A stretch of 64,000 bases of DNA from Akanthomyces muscarius (Eukaryota > Ascomycota > Sordariomycetes > Hypocreales > Cordycipitaceae): contig NC_079241.1 in the NCBI RefSeq assembly GCF_028009165.1, positions 1,240,001-1,304,000 on the forward strand. The letters are read 5' to 3'. Shown here one piece after another: positions 1-11,075 of this stretch (its first letter is position 1; every line of letters begins with the position of its first letter). The position numbers and the translations under genes were made by a program. A model generated the notes under the pieces. That model ran no database searches, was not told the DNA's origin, and worked only from the letters and a program-made list of their open reading frames with translations.

Positions 1-159
1 CTCCCAGCGCGGCGCCCACTTGGTCGTCTGCTTGGCCAGGCGCTCGTCGGCACCGGGCATGATCATGTAGAGCGGGGCGAGGACGCCAACGCCGGCGGCG
101 CCCATGATCCAGACCTCGGAGCGCTTGGCCTTGGGGAGACGGGGAATACGAGGACGCAT
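1..159 (-). CDS. Small basic protein with one hydrophobic segment, 5' part only
   Basis: The reverse strand from the ATG at 159 reads 53 codons without a stop to the window edge, so the gene is cut off. It begins MRPRIPRLPKAKRSEVW, a basic proline-rich start, followed by a hydrophobic stretch at about residues 18-34 (IMGAAGVGVLAPLYMIM) and then a polar part with KQTTKWAPRWE. This layout suggests a single-pass membrane protein, perhaps of the mitochondrial inner membrane, but I do not recognise the family. Codon use is GC-rich at third positions as in the confident genes here. An intron beyond the edge cannot be excluded. Confidence 0.55.
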   Translation of the reverse strand, partial: MRPRIPRLPKAKRSEVWIMGAAGVGVLAPLYMIMPGADERLAKQTTKWAPRWE

Positions 160-932
160 GGTTGTGGTGTGCTGTGTGTTTTCTGGGATGGAAATTAGAT
201 GGTGGCTGGTGAAGGTGGCGGCCGCGGGTGGCGAGGGTCGTGGTGAGAACTCACGAGGTGTGTGTGCGTGTAGAAAGGTACGTAACGTGACTGACAAAGA
301 GTATTATCAGTGAAGCAGGATGATTTATTTTATTGAATGGTGAAGATGGATTCTTGTCTTGATGAACAATGATGGATGAGGAGAGAAAGAGTGTCACAAG
401 CAGAGGCGTCACGAGAAGGCGGCTGGCTGGTATATATACACTGGGAGAGAGGCAGGACTGCCAAACTACCGAGTTACAAAAAGGTACTTGGACTCCTCAC
501 CGGGCGATGGCCTGACAATCCTGCCGGCTGGCCCTTCCAGCAAGCACAGCGCCACGCCAGCCCGGGGAAGCAGGGCCAGTGGCATGTACTCGAGCGGGGT
601 AACGAGATGCAGTGCGACCGGGAGGAACAAACCAGGCCTGATAATGGTCTAGCTCGCCGCCGACGAGAGTTGACTCGGGGGAGAGAGGGGGGGGGAATCA
701 TGTGTCTTTCTGGGCAGCCTGGGGCCATGATTGGCTCCTTGGTGGTAAATGATGTCGTCGGGGTACCGAGTCGATACCTGGTCAACACTGGCCAGGATGC
801 AGGACGAGTCGCGTACCGATGTAGTCGCGGCCTGACGCAAGCGTCGTAGCTCTTGACCATGTTTGGGGCGCAACCACCACACCACCACAACATGGTCTGG
901 CCTAGTTCAAGGACATGTACGGAGTAGAGGCG

Positions 933-955
933 CACACACACACACACACACACAC
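933..955. repeat. (CA)n microsatellite
   Basis: About eleven uninterrupted CA units, followed by CCACCAGCACCACACC. It is a simple repeat in non-coding DNA. Confidence 0.9.
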
Positions 956-3306
956 CACCAGCACCACACCAAAGGCGGTGCACAGCAACGGCAGACGAAC
1001 CGAGTCGACACAACAGCCATGAAACCGTCGCTAGTGTGCTTCACTTGCGAATGCCCTCGTCGACGCACCCTTGTCTAATTTTCGCGATGCGTTTCTGCGT
1101 TTTATACAAGTCATTGACCTCTGCGATTGTGCTCCTCCCTACAAGGCAGGCAGTCACGCACGCGCCCTGCCCCGCCCCCAGACTTTGAGAAGCGGAGCAG
1201 CTGGCAAGCCGGGGCCCAGCGTTGCCTACAGCGGGCGAGAGGCCTGAGGCAGCACAGATGCAGTGGCCCCAGTGGGTTTTGCCAGGGCGGCCCAGGGGAC
1301 TCGGTAGCGCTCAAATCAGCGAGCCATCACTGGCCCGTCAGGCCAGAATGTGCTGGAAGTGCTGGACGTTGCTGGACGTTGCCCCGTAAAAGCTGCCCAC
1401 TTCCCCAGACGGTACATCGCTGACAAAGTGGAGAGGGGGCAGAGAGAGGGGGCATTTTCATCTGGTCTGGGCTGGTCTGGTCAGGGTTAGGTGTGTGCAA
1501 TTGGGTCCAGTACGGAATGAAGAAATAAAAGCAGCAAATTCCATCAACAAAACCGGCGAGGCCATCAAAAAGCCATCGAAACCACGCGATGGGAAATCGA
1601 TGCGGCTCAACCATTCGCAGATGCATGTGATGGGGAGCCATCCCTTTTCATTGGCGCAGCTTGCCTCCGAGAAAAGCGTGGTGGTGTGCCTGTCGAGCGT
1701 CGCAGCTAGGGGAGGCTTGTTTTCAGTAGTTCCGACCACTTTTATCAACTAACTAGTTATTAACTTGATTGCTGCTGCAGCTGTGCGGCACACGCAAGGG
1801 ATGTACTCACATGTACCTTTTGGTGTGGTGGTGGTGGTGGCTCTGTGGTGCGTCAGAATCAGGCGGCGCCCCCTCCTCTCGCCGCCTCCGCCTCTCTGCC
1901 TGCATCCCACGCTCATGTACCGCACCGGCTGAAATTAGCCCCCAAAGCACAATTCGCGCTCCAAAAATACGTCACTGCCAGTTGCTACCCTCACTGGCCA
2001 AGTCGCGAGGCCTTGAAATTCAAACGTCATTGCTCGCCCGGTCCTGGGTAGTATTTACTTCATCTGCAACAGCGACATCTTCGTCTTCCACTGACCAAAC
2101 TGTCGGACACTGTTGGTGTCATTGCTGGGACAGCGGCCCGCCTCTTGCCCGCAACAGTACGCTCGGTCGGCCGCTGTCGAAAGCCCCTGTCCATCATGAC
2201 CCAACATTCGAGCCTGCCAGTCGACCTGACCAGCCAAGGTGGATGGAGACGTTTTCAGCACGAGGCGGAGACGAGACGGGCATCTTTCTTCATCTTTGTC
2301 TATTCAAACGCATTTCTCTAGGTCAAGTACACTTCCAATAGGTATATATCCAATCAAAGACGCCATGAATATCAATCGTTCGCACCTCTCCAGTTCCTGG
2401 CTGCTCAAGACACAGCCTACCACCAGCAACATGCCCTCACTTCCATCTACCCTTGCAATGAATGCCGCCCATCCTTCCCTCCAAAGTTGCAAGATCTTGA
2501 CGAGGCTTGACTGTGGCCCACCACCGCCCACCGATGCAAATCATTCGATCAGAACTGGTAAACGACGCATGTAGGACGCAGCCTGCAGCACCAGGACCTG
2601 CGCGACCCGCTCCCACCGCCATTGTCGCCGCCATTTCCACTGGGCACCGCATGAACGAGGCTGCGATATTGGCTCATGGCTGGCTCCCGGTATGTGGCGC
2701 GCCAGGGTGGTAGGCGCAAGCGCACTGCAGACCTATTCGTAGCGACAGAGACCAGGATCCGGTAATTGAAGAGAACGAACGTACCCGAAAAAAGACATGG
2801 TGATTTGGCTCGCTCGTATGCTATTAGCTAAGCAGCTCTCGGTGTAAAAGAATGATTACTGACGTTGGTAAGTTCATTACTTTCCAGTCAGTGGCGGTAT
2901 GTCGGGTTGCGTGCCACGTTGATCGGCTGTGCATCGTATGTATCAAGCTCGCGAAAGACGCTCGCGAGAGGCACTCGCAGAGAAGGTTGCGGACGGGGCT
3001 GTCGAGCACCTGAAAAGAAAAGCTCTTGAGAACTACGGGTGTGCGGGCAAGGGTACTTTGAAGATATTGACGGGGCTTGTCACCTTTTCATCTACCGCCA
3101 TGTAGCACAGGACATTAACATGCGTTTTCGTAGCATATTCCCATCCCATGAGCCAAGCTCTGCCACTAGTCGTCCCCAAGAACTCATGGATGCTACGACA
3201 ATGTATACATTTTTTTTTCATACGTTTTGGTAACTTAGACTGGACTGGATTGGATCCCGGGACTTGATGATCCTACCAGGTTCCCAAGACCCCATCACGC
3301 CTCTCG

Positions 3307-3750
3307 CTCGGCAACGAGTCTGGCCTCTTCGCCGAGCTCCAGGCTCAACACATCTAGCAGCTCAGCCTGACGCACTGCCGCGGCTTCATTTCCACCGTGG
3401 GGCAGCGCGTGGCCTTTGAAGCCGCCAAGTCCACCACCTCATCCGTGTCCCCCGACGTCCTGCACGCGTTGAGGCCATGTGCGTCAGTGTGCGTCAGCGA
3501 CGTTACTAGCCTGTACATGGAGAATTTGTCGTGGACACGGCCACGTATCTCCGACATGGAAACAGACGCGTACGAGACGTCGCGGCCGCGGTCGGGTGGG
3601 TTCCTCGATCGGGCCGGTGGCTGTGCCCATGATGCGTCGCCGCTCGCGTCAGAGAATGAATGGGAACAGACAGTACAATACTGTCAGAAGGTTGAGTCTG
3701 CGCCATCAGCCACACATTTGCATGATAGTGTGCCTCGAGTCAGGATATAG
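3307..3750 (+). pseudogene. Coding-like remnant, possibly the C-terminal end of an acyl-CoA dehydrogenase-like protein
   Basis: One frame reads LGNESGLFAELQAQHI, then an in-frame TAG at 3355-3357, then QLSLTHCRGFISTVGQRV and AFEAAKS, and later YMENLSWTRPR, METDAYE and SENEWEQ. GQRVAFEAA and the downstream acidic and aromatic blocks recall the C-terminal part of bacterial-type acyl-CoA dehydrogenases found in fungi. That is a resemblance from memory and not an alignment. No start, no upstream catalytic part and no splice sites are visible, so if real it is a fragment of a dead gene. It could also be chance. Confidence 0.25.
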
Positions 3751-4139
3751 CCATCGACTTATAATTAAACTCCCATCGTCTCATATTAGTCCGTATAGGC
3801 ATCATGTCCATCCCAAGTCCTGCTGCGGAAAGGAATGAACAAACCACGAGCCGGTGTGGGGACCAGCCAAGACTCCGACCTACCAGAAGGAAGACGGAAA
3901 TGTATTAAAGTCGCGAGGATATTGGAAAGGGCAAAGAATATGCATCAATCGGAGCTGTATTTGTTCAAATGGCATAAGGCCAATCTATACTGTGTAGAAG
4001 AAAATATTAAAGAAAAAGGCATTCGTGTAAGAACGTGTCCCCAAAAAATGTACCCTCAGAAAAAGCTCCGAAACCCTTCATAAGTACCGGTTCATGATAT
4101 AAAACATGCGCATAAACCTGTCGGATCCTGCCAATCTGC

Positions 4140-6422
4140 TTAGGCACCAATGGCTGCCTGGCACAGGACGCTCTGGCCAAGGATGGGGAGGACACAACAT
4201 CTGGCCTGCTTGCCAACGGCGGCGCAAGAAGCACCGAAAGCCTTGGGGCCAGAGTGGGAAGAGGGAGAGGAGCAGTCGAGGTCAGCGACGCCGAGAACAT
4301 CAGTAGAGCAGCACTGGGGGTTGCTGTAGAGGCCGCGGGGGCAGACAGGGCCGTTGTCAGGAGGAGAGCTGGTGGTAGGGCTGCCACCGCCGGGCTGGGT
4401 GGAGGTGGGGTTGCCGCCGCCCGGCTGGGTAGTGGTAGGGTTGCCGCCGCCCGGAGCAGACGAGGTAGGGTTGCCGCCGGGGGCGGAAGAGGTAGGGTTG
4501 CCGCCACCAGGAGCAGAAGAGGTAGGGTTGCCACTGTTGGGGGGGTTACCGCCACCAATAGCATCTTGGCAAAGGACATCCTGACCAGCGACGGGAAGGA
4601 CACAGCACTTAGCCTGCTTGCCGGCAGCGCCACAGATGGACTTGAAGTCATCGCCAGAGGTGGGGGTCTTAGAGGGGCTAGAGCAATCGAGGCCCAGAAC
4701 ACCAAGTACATCAGTGGAGCAGCACTGAGCGTTGCTGTAAAGACCAGCAGGGCAGTGGAACTCGCCGCCGTTGCTAGGGTTGGTAGGGTTAGAGCCAGGA
4801 GCAGAAGAGGTAGGGTTGCCGCCGCCGTTGCTAGAAGTGGTAGGGTTGCCTCCGTTGCTGGAGGTCGTGGGGTTACTACCGCCAGGCTGAGTGGAGGTAG
4901 GGTTGCCGCCTCCAGGGGCAGAAGAGGTAGGGTTACCGCCACCAATGGCATCCTGGCAGAGAACATCTTGACCGGCAACAGGAAGAACGCAGCACTTAGC
5001 CTGCTTGCCGGCAGCGCCACAGATGGACTTGAAGTCATCGCCAGAGGTGGGGGTCTTAGAGGGGCTAGAGCAATCGAGGCCCAGAACACCAAGTACATCA
5101 GTGGAGCAGCACTGAGCGTTGCTGTACAGACCAGCAGGGCAGTGGAACTCGCCGCCGTTGCTAGGGTTGGTAGGGTTGGAGCCAGGAGCAGAAGTGGTAG
5201 GGTTGCCTCCGTTGCTGGAGGTCGTGGGGTTACCACCGCCGGGCTGAGTAGAGGTAGGGTTGCCGCCTCCAGGGGCAGAAGAGGTAGGGTTACCGCCACC
5301 AATAGCATCCTGGCAGAGAACATCTTGACCGGCAACAGGAAGAACGCAGCACTTAGCCTGCTTGCCGTCAGCACCGCAAATGGCCTTGAAGTCATCGCCA
5401 GAGGTGGGGGTCTTAGAAGGGCTAGAGCAGTCAAGGCCAAGAACACCGAGGACGTCCGTAGAGCAGCACTGAGCATTGCTGTAAAGACCAGCAGGGCAGT
5501 GGAATTCACCACCGTTACCAGGGTTGGTAGGGTTGGAGCCAGGAGCAGAAGAGGTAGGGTTGCCGCCGCCGTTGCTAGAAGTGGTAGGGTTGCCTCCGTT
5601 GCTGGACGTAGTAGGGTTGCCTCCGTTGCTGGACGTAGTAGGGTTGCCTCCGTTGCTGGACGTAGTAGGGTTGCCTCCGTTGCTGGACGTAGTAGGGTTG
5701 CCTCCGTTGTTGGAAGAAGTAGGGTTGCCTCCGTTGCCAGATGAAGTAGGACCGCCGCCGATGGCGTCCTGGCAGAGAACGTCCTGGCCAGCGACAGGGA
5801 GGACGCAGCATTTAGCCTGCTTGCCAATGGCAGAGCAGATACCCTTGAAGTCGTTACCAGAAATGGGTGTGCGGCTGGGGCTGGAGCAGTCGAGACCCAC
5901 GACACCGAGAACGTCGGTAGAGCAGCACTGGGCGTTGCTGTAAAGGCCGGCAGGGCAATGAAACTCACCGCCGTTGCCAGGGTTGCCGGTGGTGGTGGTG
6001 GCAGGGCCGGAGCTAGTGCTGGAGCCGCTGCTGGAACCGCTGCTGGTAGTGGCAGGGCCGGAGCTGGTGTTGGAGCCGCTGTGGGAGCCGCTGCTGGTGG
6101 TGGCAGGTCCGGAGCTAGTGTTGGAGCCGCTGCTGGTGGTCGCAGGTCCGGAGCTAGTGTTGCCGCCGGTGCTGGTGTGGCCGGGGCCAGAACTAGTGTT
6201 GCCACCGGTGCTGGTGTGGCCAGGTCCGGAGCTGGTGTTGCCGCCGGTGCTGGTGTGTCCGGGGCCGGAGCTGGTGTTGCCGCCAGTAGAGTGGCCACCA
6301 GGACCGGAGCTCGTGTTGCCACCAGGGTTGTTAGGGACGCAAGAACCACCGTTGTTGGGGTTGGTAGGCACCGCCAGCGAGGTGCTGGCAAAGATGGCCG
6401 CGGCGACAGTGAGGAACTTCAT
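4140..6422 (-). CDS. Pentahydrophobin: secreted protein with five class II hydrophobin domains
   Basis: 760 residues, no intron. The start at 6422 gives a clean signal peptide ([17 protein letters not shown], cut near residue 17); an upstream in-frame Met would bury it. Low-complexity Gly/Asn/Ser/Thr repeats follow to about residue 148, first units like [13 protein letters not shown]. Five hydrophobin domains lie at about 149-223, 305-378, 425-498, 551-624 and 690-760. They are joined by [13 protein letters not shown] and [15 protein letters not shown] linkers. The first four share the class II spacing C-x9-CC-x11-C-x16-C-x8-CC-x10-C; the fifth is the most divergent. Such proteins coat aerial hyphae and spores at air-water interfaces, and multi-domain forms are known from Claviceps (tri- and pentahydrophobin). 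Low-complexity linkers are probably O-glycosylated (inference). Domain 3 is a mosaic of its neighbours at DNA level. The gene stands alone and has a TATA element 160 nt upstream. Confidence 0.93.
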   Translation of the reverse strand: MKFLTVAAAIFASTSLAVPTNPNNGGSCVPNNPGGNTSSGPGGHSTGGNTSSGPGHTSTGGNTSSGPGHTSTGGNTSSGPGHTSTGGNTSSGPATTSSGSNTSSGPATTSSGSHSGSNTSSGPATTSSGSSSGSSTSSGPATTTTGNPGNGGEFHCPAGLYSNAQCCSTDVLGVVGLDCSSPSRTPISGNDFKGICSAIGKQAKCCVLPVAGQDVLCQDAIGGGPTSSGNGGNPTSSNNGGNPTTSSNGGNPTTSSNGGNPTTSSNGGNPTTSSNGGNPTTSSNGGGNPTSSAPGSNPTNPGNGGEFHCPAGLYSNAQCCSTDVLGVLGLDCSSPSKTPTSGDDFKAICGADGKQAKCCVLPVAGQDVLCQDAIGGGNPTSSAPGGGNPTSTQPGGGNPTTSSNGGNPTTSAPGSNPTNPSNGGEFHCPAGLYSNAQCCSTDVLGVLGLDCSSPSKTPTSGDDFKSICGAAGKQAKCCVLPVAGQDVLCQDAIGGGNPTSSAPGGGNPTSTQPGGSNPTTSSNGGNPTTSSNGGGNPTSSAPGSNPTNPSNGGEFHCPAGLYSNAQCCSTDVLGVLGLDCSSPSKTPTSGDDFKSICGAAGKQAKCCVLPVAGQDVLCQDAIGGGNPPNSGNPTSSAPGGGNPTSSAPGGNPTSSAPGGGNPTTTQPGGGNPTSTQPGGGSPTTSSPPDNGPVCPRGLYSNPQCCSTDVLGVADLDCSSPSSHSGPKAFGASCAAVGKQARCCVLPILGQSVLCQAAIGA
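4545..5530 (-). repeat. Tandem near-identical hydrophobin domain units (domains 2-4)
   Basis: Three units of about 370 bp, each a hydrophobin domain plus linker. The block around 5006-5200 (domain 3) and that around 4618-4820 (domain 4) differ at only about three positions over some 200 bases. The block around 4945-5005 (domain 3, C-terminal half) is nearly identical to 5305-5365 (domain 2). Domain 2 differs clearly in its N-terminal half. Confidence 0.85.
5524..5760 (-). repeat. Minisatellite encoding the GGNPTTSSN linker
   Basis: A 27-bp unit, read on the forward strand as GGGTTGCCTCCGTTGCTGGA plus CGTAGTA, is repeated almost perfectly at about 5586-5700. It encodes the linker between hydrophobin domains 1 and 2. 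Such units are expected to vary in number between strains. Confidence 0.85.
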
Positions 6423-9400
6423 CTTGATTATCCCAGTCGTATTGATAAGAAAGCAGTTGCGAGTATAAAGAGTGACTGGCGCGGTAGAGGCCTGAAGCAA
6501 GAGTGCTTTAAACGACTTGACCGGGTGAGATGAGTTGTTGGGGCTGTGGAATAAAAGGAATAAGAGGTCGGGAGAGGTGTATATTTATATCTGATGAGCA
6601 GCCTCGTCTTCCGCGGCCATCTCCCAGGGATGGGTGAGCCTATGGATACCAATGTTTGGTAATTTTCGGCAACTGCCCTGCTGCTGTTGGCAGACACACG
6701 GTGGGCGAGCCCAGACTGGTTCTAGGACTTGGGGCGAGTGCAGGGTCATCTCAACCTTGCATATCGAGACCCGCTCTGGGCCGTATAGAGGGATATGGGT
6801 GTATTGGACCATGTCATTTCCCTGGGGAAGACAAGGCGTACAGACCAAGGAGGCATGTCTGAGCGGCGGTCCTGTTCAAGGCAGACGGCAGTGTGGTGTC
6901 CAGAACGGCACGACGAGGAAAGAAAAGACCCGACAGGCCGTGAGGCCGTCTGAGACCCAAAAGGGAGGTCACCGGGGAGAGCATTGTGCGTGTTGAGCGA
7001 TATGGTGGACTGGCCCCTTGCGAAAAAGAAAGAAAGAGACAATGGGCGGCACTAGGCCGATAGCTTCAAGGCGAGTGCGGGGCGCCCGCGATACGAAGGC
7101 CAGTCGTAGGTTTTCAAGTGGGCTTTCTGGTGCTGCTTGCCATTGTTTGGTGTAGCTAAAGTGGTACATTGTTGTCTTGAGCACTCTTTTCGTTGCCCTT
7201 GGCTTGAGCTTGCGGCCAGTGGATGAGGGCACGGTGCCGTTTCTGGCGGCGTTGAAGCTGGTAGACCAAAGAAAGCTCCATGGCGCGAGGAATCGCGCGA
7301 CGCCATCGACGTAAAGGAATACTAGTGAGCAGGGAACTGACCGAGTTGAGTAGCTGCATTGAAAATCAAGCCGTGATTAGAAAGAGACGTACCGGTACAG
7401 CTGAGCTGTCATCGAAATAGTCGGCATGACTGGGCATCAATTTGCCTGCACCCGAGCTGTGTTACGGCAAACGACGAGGCGGGTCACGGTCATGGTGGGT
7501 GCGGGGGGGTGGGCGCTGTCAATCCGCGCGTCCAGCTTGCTTCTCCCGGATGTGACAAAGACAGGGGAACGGCCATTGTCGACTGGGATGTGCACAATAT
7601 CGAGGCTGATCCTGGGCCAGAGAGCAGGGCGTAGCGAGGGCAGGCGAGCGAGATTGGAAGGGGACGAGGGAGTGCGCGAGCTTGCAGGAGGAGAAAACGA
7701 GAGCCGCTAGGAGTCTGGACGAGCGGGGCGATGGTGGCAGCTTGGCAGCGGCCAAAGCTTGCTGGGATGGGAGAAGCAAGATCTCACTTTTAGCGCCAGC
7801 CGGGGTTTCTTTTGGGGCGGACAGTGCTCTCCGTGCCTCCGTCGCTTTCCACTGGCTTGAGTGGTTGACTGGTTGACTGGCAGCTGGCAGCCACCTCAGT
7901 TACAGCGACTCAGCGAGTGCGCCAGCAAGCCGGGCCACGGCACTGCCCATTGCCCACCACTTTCAGCTGGCTGCACGCTAAGAGAAGCACATGCAGCCAC
8001 TGAGCCAGCCCCTGCCAGCGACGCTAAACCTGCATTAGTGCCGTTGGCCTCCATCCGATGGCCCATCGGCCCACCACCCCAGGGCAACAACGCACCAAAC
8101 GCACTGAGCCAGGCTCTCACCTCTCAACTCTCAAGCTCTCTCTCTGTCTCTTTTTGTCAGTTTATCTGTCCGATTCCAGCTTGGATCATCGCTGCCATCT
8201 TCTCGGCCTCCACCATGGCAGCCACCCGTCTTCGGCCGTCCACCTTCCGGCGCCCCGTCTGCCTGTCCCTGTGCGGCTGTGCCGCATCTGCCGCTGTTAG
8301 AAATCACGCACAATACTGCGAGAGCCACCGGTGCAGGTGCATCCATAGGTAGTCGGTCTATTTGCTCTCCGCCCATGCAGGTGTCTACCTACGTGGGCGG
8401 CGTATTTGCGCGGGTCTCTTTGACACTAACCATCAGGATACCGCCATCGTCAGCAATATATTCGCGTTGTCCTCGACCCAGCCAGCTGTTCGCGCACTAT
8501 CCTGCCGTGTCGAATGCCAACGCACATCGTCATGCAGATAATATCCATGTCTCCGACACGAGTCTCTCCACAGATCGAAAGCTTGGCCCGATGATCGCAA
8601 GAAACAACACAGAGAATTCAGTAGATGCTGATTTTCTACACTAATCTCTGCCATGTCACTATTCAGCCCCAATCCGCCCCCAAACTATCCAGACAACTAG
8701 CCAACATACAGGCAACCGCAGCTCGACAACATTCTAATGGCTCCTTCCGAGAATCAAGGGAGTGTCTCAATCATCTATTTACAGTTTAAAATAGGAACTC
8801 GTCTGAAAATCGTCCACGGCTACGCATTCTGTAGGCCGCGATCTGTCGACGGCTTTACAATGGGTCTCCCGTCTGGCTATGGATATCCTTACTAGCGGGT
8901 GAGACTTGGGGATGTTGGCATTGTCAAGATCAGGCAACTATCTCAATCGAGACCGGCCTCTCTAGGCCCCGCAACTCATTAGGTCTGACCGATGCGGCGT
9001 ACATGTCCCGCCACGTCACTTTGATGTTGGTACCGAGCTGCAAGAGTGTAAGACGCGCATATCAGGCCCTGGCAGTTGGCAAGCACCCTTGTTCCTGGAA
9101 TTCTCGACTGGAAAAAAAATCTTGTCCCATTTCCGCCACTTCTGAAAACTTTTCGCCTCTTCTCTTCCGATACTTCCAACATGGCAAAACCAAGAGGGTG
9201 CGGTCGAGCGCCCGATCTGCGGTGCACCGGCCAGCTTGACCAAACAAGCGAGACACCACGACGTTGCTTTTTTCTTCCGCCGCCGTCCACACCGCGCCGG
9301 GACGCCATGCTATTCTCTCTCATTTCCGCAATCTCCCCTCCCATGCCTCCTTGCATGCTTTGCTAAAAATCGCAGAAGCGACTGTCTCGGAAGTTGACTG

Positions 9401-11075
9401 CTTCATTGGCGCAGCGCACCACCACCAGCCCACTTGCCCACCAGCAGCATACTGGTAGTCCTGACTATCGCCAGAGCCAGTTCGACGAGGGGGCGTCCTC
9501 GTCCGGCGGTGGGTCTTTCATGTCCTAGACGCCTACCAAATTCGTTCAGTTTTGAATTGCTCGAAACCCATCTCTTTTCCTTTGAAGATGTATACGCCTC
9601 AGCAATTGGACGCTCGCTTTGACAATGGCGGTATGCACCACACACGAGCGGAAGGTGGGAGTGCACGCTGCAAAACACGCACTGCACCGCCACGAGCAGC
9701 TGAGCCGCTCAGAGGTGACGGAACCCAACGTGGCACAAGGAACACTTCAGCAAAATCACACTGTCACACAGTCATCTGAGACTTCACTTTTTGTGGTGTG
9801 AACCAAATTTCCACACAAGCCAGGGCAGCCGCGTTGGCGACTGGCCTTTGCCCCTAAATTGAAGCCGAACCGCCCAAAGGCAGGCCGCACCTCCCTCAGC
9901 TACTCATCAAAGGTAGGATTACCAGGAGAAAGTGGCTTTATTTTGTTCATTCTAATCTGTAATTTTGTCTTGAAACTTCCTCTAATAATGTCTTGCTTAC
10001 TCCATCCGGAAGTCGCCATTTCAATAAAATCAAGCCTGCTCCCTTGGCCTCAAGGGCGTTCGGCTTCGGATCAAGGAACCTAGTTTTGCTACCCGCTGCA
10101 GTAATGTCTCGTTAGCTGCCTCATAATATTGACGATTATACCATGAACTTCTGACTATCACCGCGGTAGCATGCGTTGCCGCGGCGGCGACAAACACCCA
10201 GTTCGGCGCCCTACCCTACAGTAGAGATATGTACTGGTTTTCCAGTCACACTGCCACAAGACAGCCGTGATTTTTAGTCTAGGATGCATTAGTATAATTA
10301 CAAGGATTCTGATAGTACGGTGACTAACTCATTGCATTGCGGCTCTCGTTGTGGATGTGCGTAGTTCATTATGTAGCTGAGCTCGATGCTTCGTCATTGA
10401 GTACGGAAGCCTATTGCGCATCTTCCTGGAAAGACCATAGAGAAACAACACAACAAACGGCTCTTACTAAGCCACGAGAGCCAAATAGAGACGAACGACC
10501 AAGCACTTTACCCCAGTAGATCCTGCATGCCGGCGTTAACCTCCACAACGTTGCAGCATCCATCCACCGCCACAACGATGCTGTCGCACGATCGACCTTT
10601 GCATAGTCGTGCAAACATGGAATCGGTCATACAAACACCCTCGTCTACATCACTGCCAATGTTTCGATCGGTCCATCACGATACTGGTTAGGCAAGCCGC
10701 TGTTCCCTGCACACTCTCTCGCCAAGGCCATGCTCGGCCCGTCTCCGTCGCCGGCCGCGTGACCCCCACTTTAAGCAGTGACATTCGGCACCGATGCAGG
10801 CCGATGAACATTTCTTCTTCTCCTCCACCACCACATCCTTCCCACCGCCCAGCCCAGCCCAGGCCCAATCATCACCCAGAGACTCGAATTAATTCTGCTC
10901 TGGTGCTTGACAATTGGCTACGGAGATGGAATAGTGGCTGTCTGGTCAATTTCTCGAAACCAAACTCCCATCGCTCACCCGCATAACCCTTATTCCCGTG
11001 TAACCTCCACGACTCGATATCGTCATCGACCCTCCCCGCCTCGAAGAAATTTCCAACTGGTGATAATTGCCCATC
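6423..11075. other. 4.6-kb intergenic region between divergent genes
   Basis: This is the shared upstream region of the hydrophobin gene (reverse) and the amino acid transporter gene (forward). I found no gene in it. A pyrimidine-rich run near 8120-8160 precedes an ATG at 8215 in a good context, but the reading frame is only 46 codons and no continuing exon is evident. The last 250 bases before 11076 are CT- and CCA-rich, as in many fungal 5' leaders. Confidence 0.5.
6582..6589 (-). promoter_or_regulatory. TATA element of the pentahydrophobin gene
   Basis: TATAAATA on the coding strand, 160 nt upstream of the hydrophobin ATG. The spacing is sensible for a strongly expressed fungal structural gene. 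No other TATA-like motif lies at a suitable distance. Confidence 0.45.

Larger units (their letters stand above)
160..4139. other. Long non-coding stretch with a CA microsatellite and one decayed fragment
   Basis: No convincing intact gene is visible in these 4 kb. A (CA)11 microsatellite lies at 933-955. A short tandem copy of GCTGGACGTT lies near 1362-1380. Open frames here are short, lack splice partners and look like chance. A coding-like fragment at 3307-3750 is listed separately. The right end contains the 3' flank of the hydrophobin gene, which is read from the other strand. Confidence 0.5.

Noticed and set aside
376..1013. Overlapping frames of 157 and 179 codons on both strands
   Set aside because: No start context, no domains, composition dominated by Arg, Ser, Gly and Cys, and the reverse one passes through the CA repeat.
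4007..6391. A 794-codon open frame on the same strand as the hydrophobin gene, and a 496-codon frame antisense to it
   Set aside because: Both follow from the GC-rich 3n-periodic repeats, which exclude stops in several frames. They lack signal, domain or conserved structure. The hydrophobin frame has the cysteine pattern and signal peptide.
8215..8352. A 46-codon frame starting at an ATG in good context after a pyrimidine run
   Set aside because: Too short, with no recognisable second exon or family. It may be only a leader-like composition.
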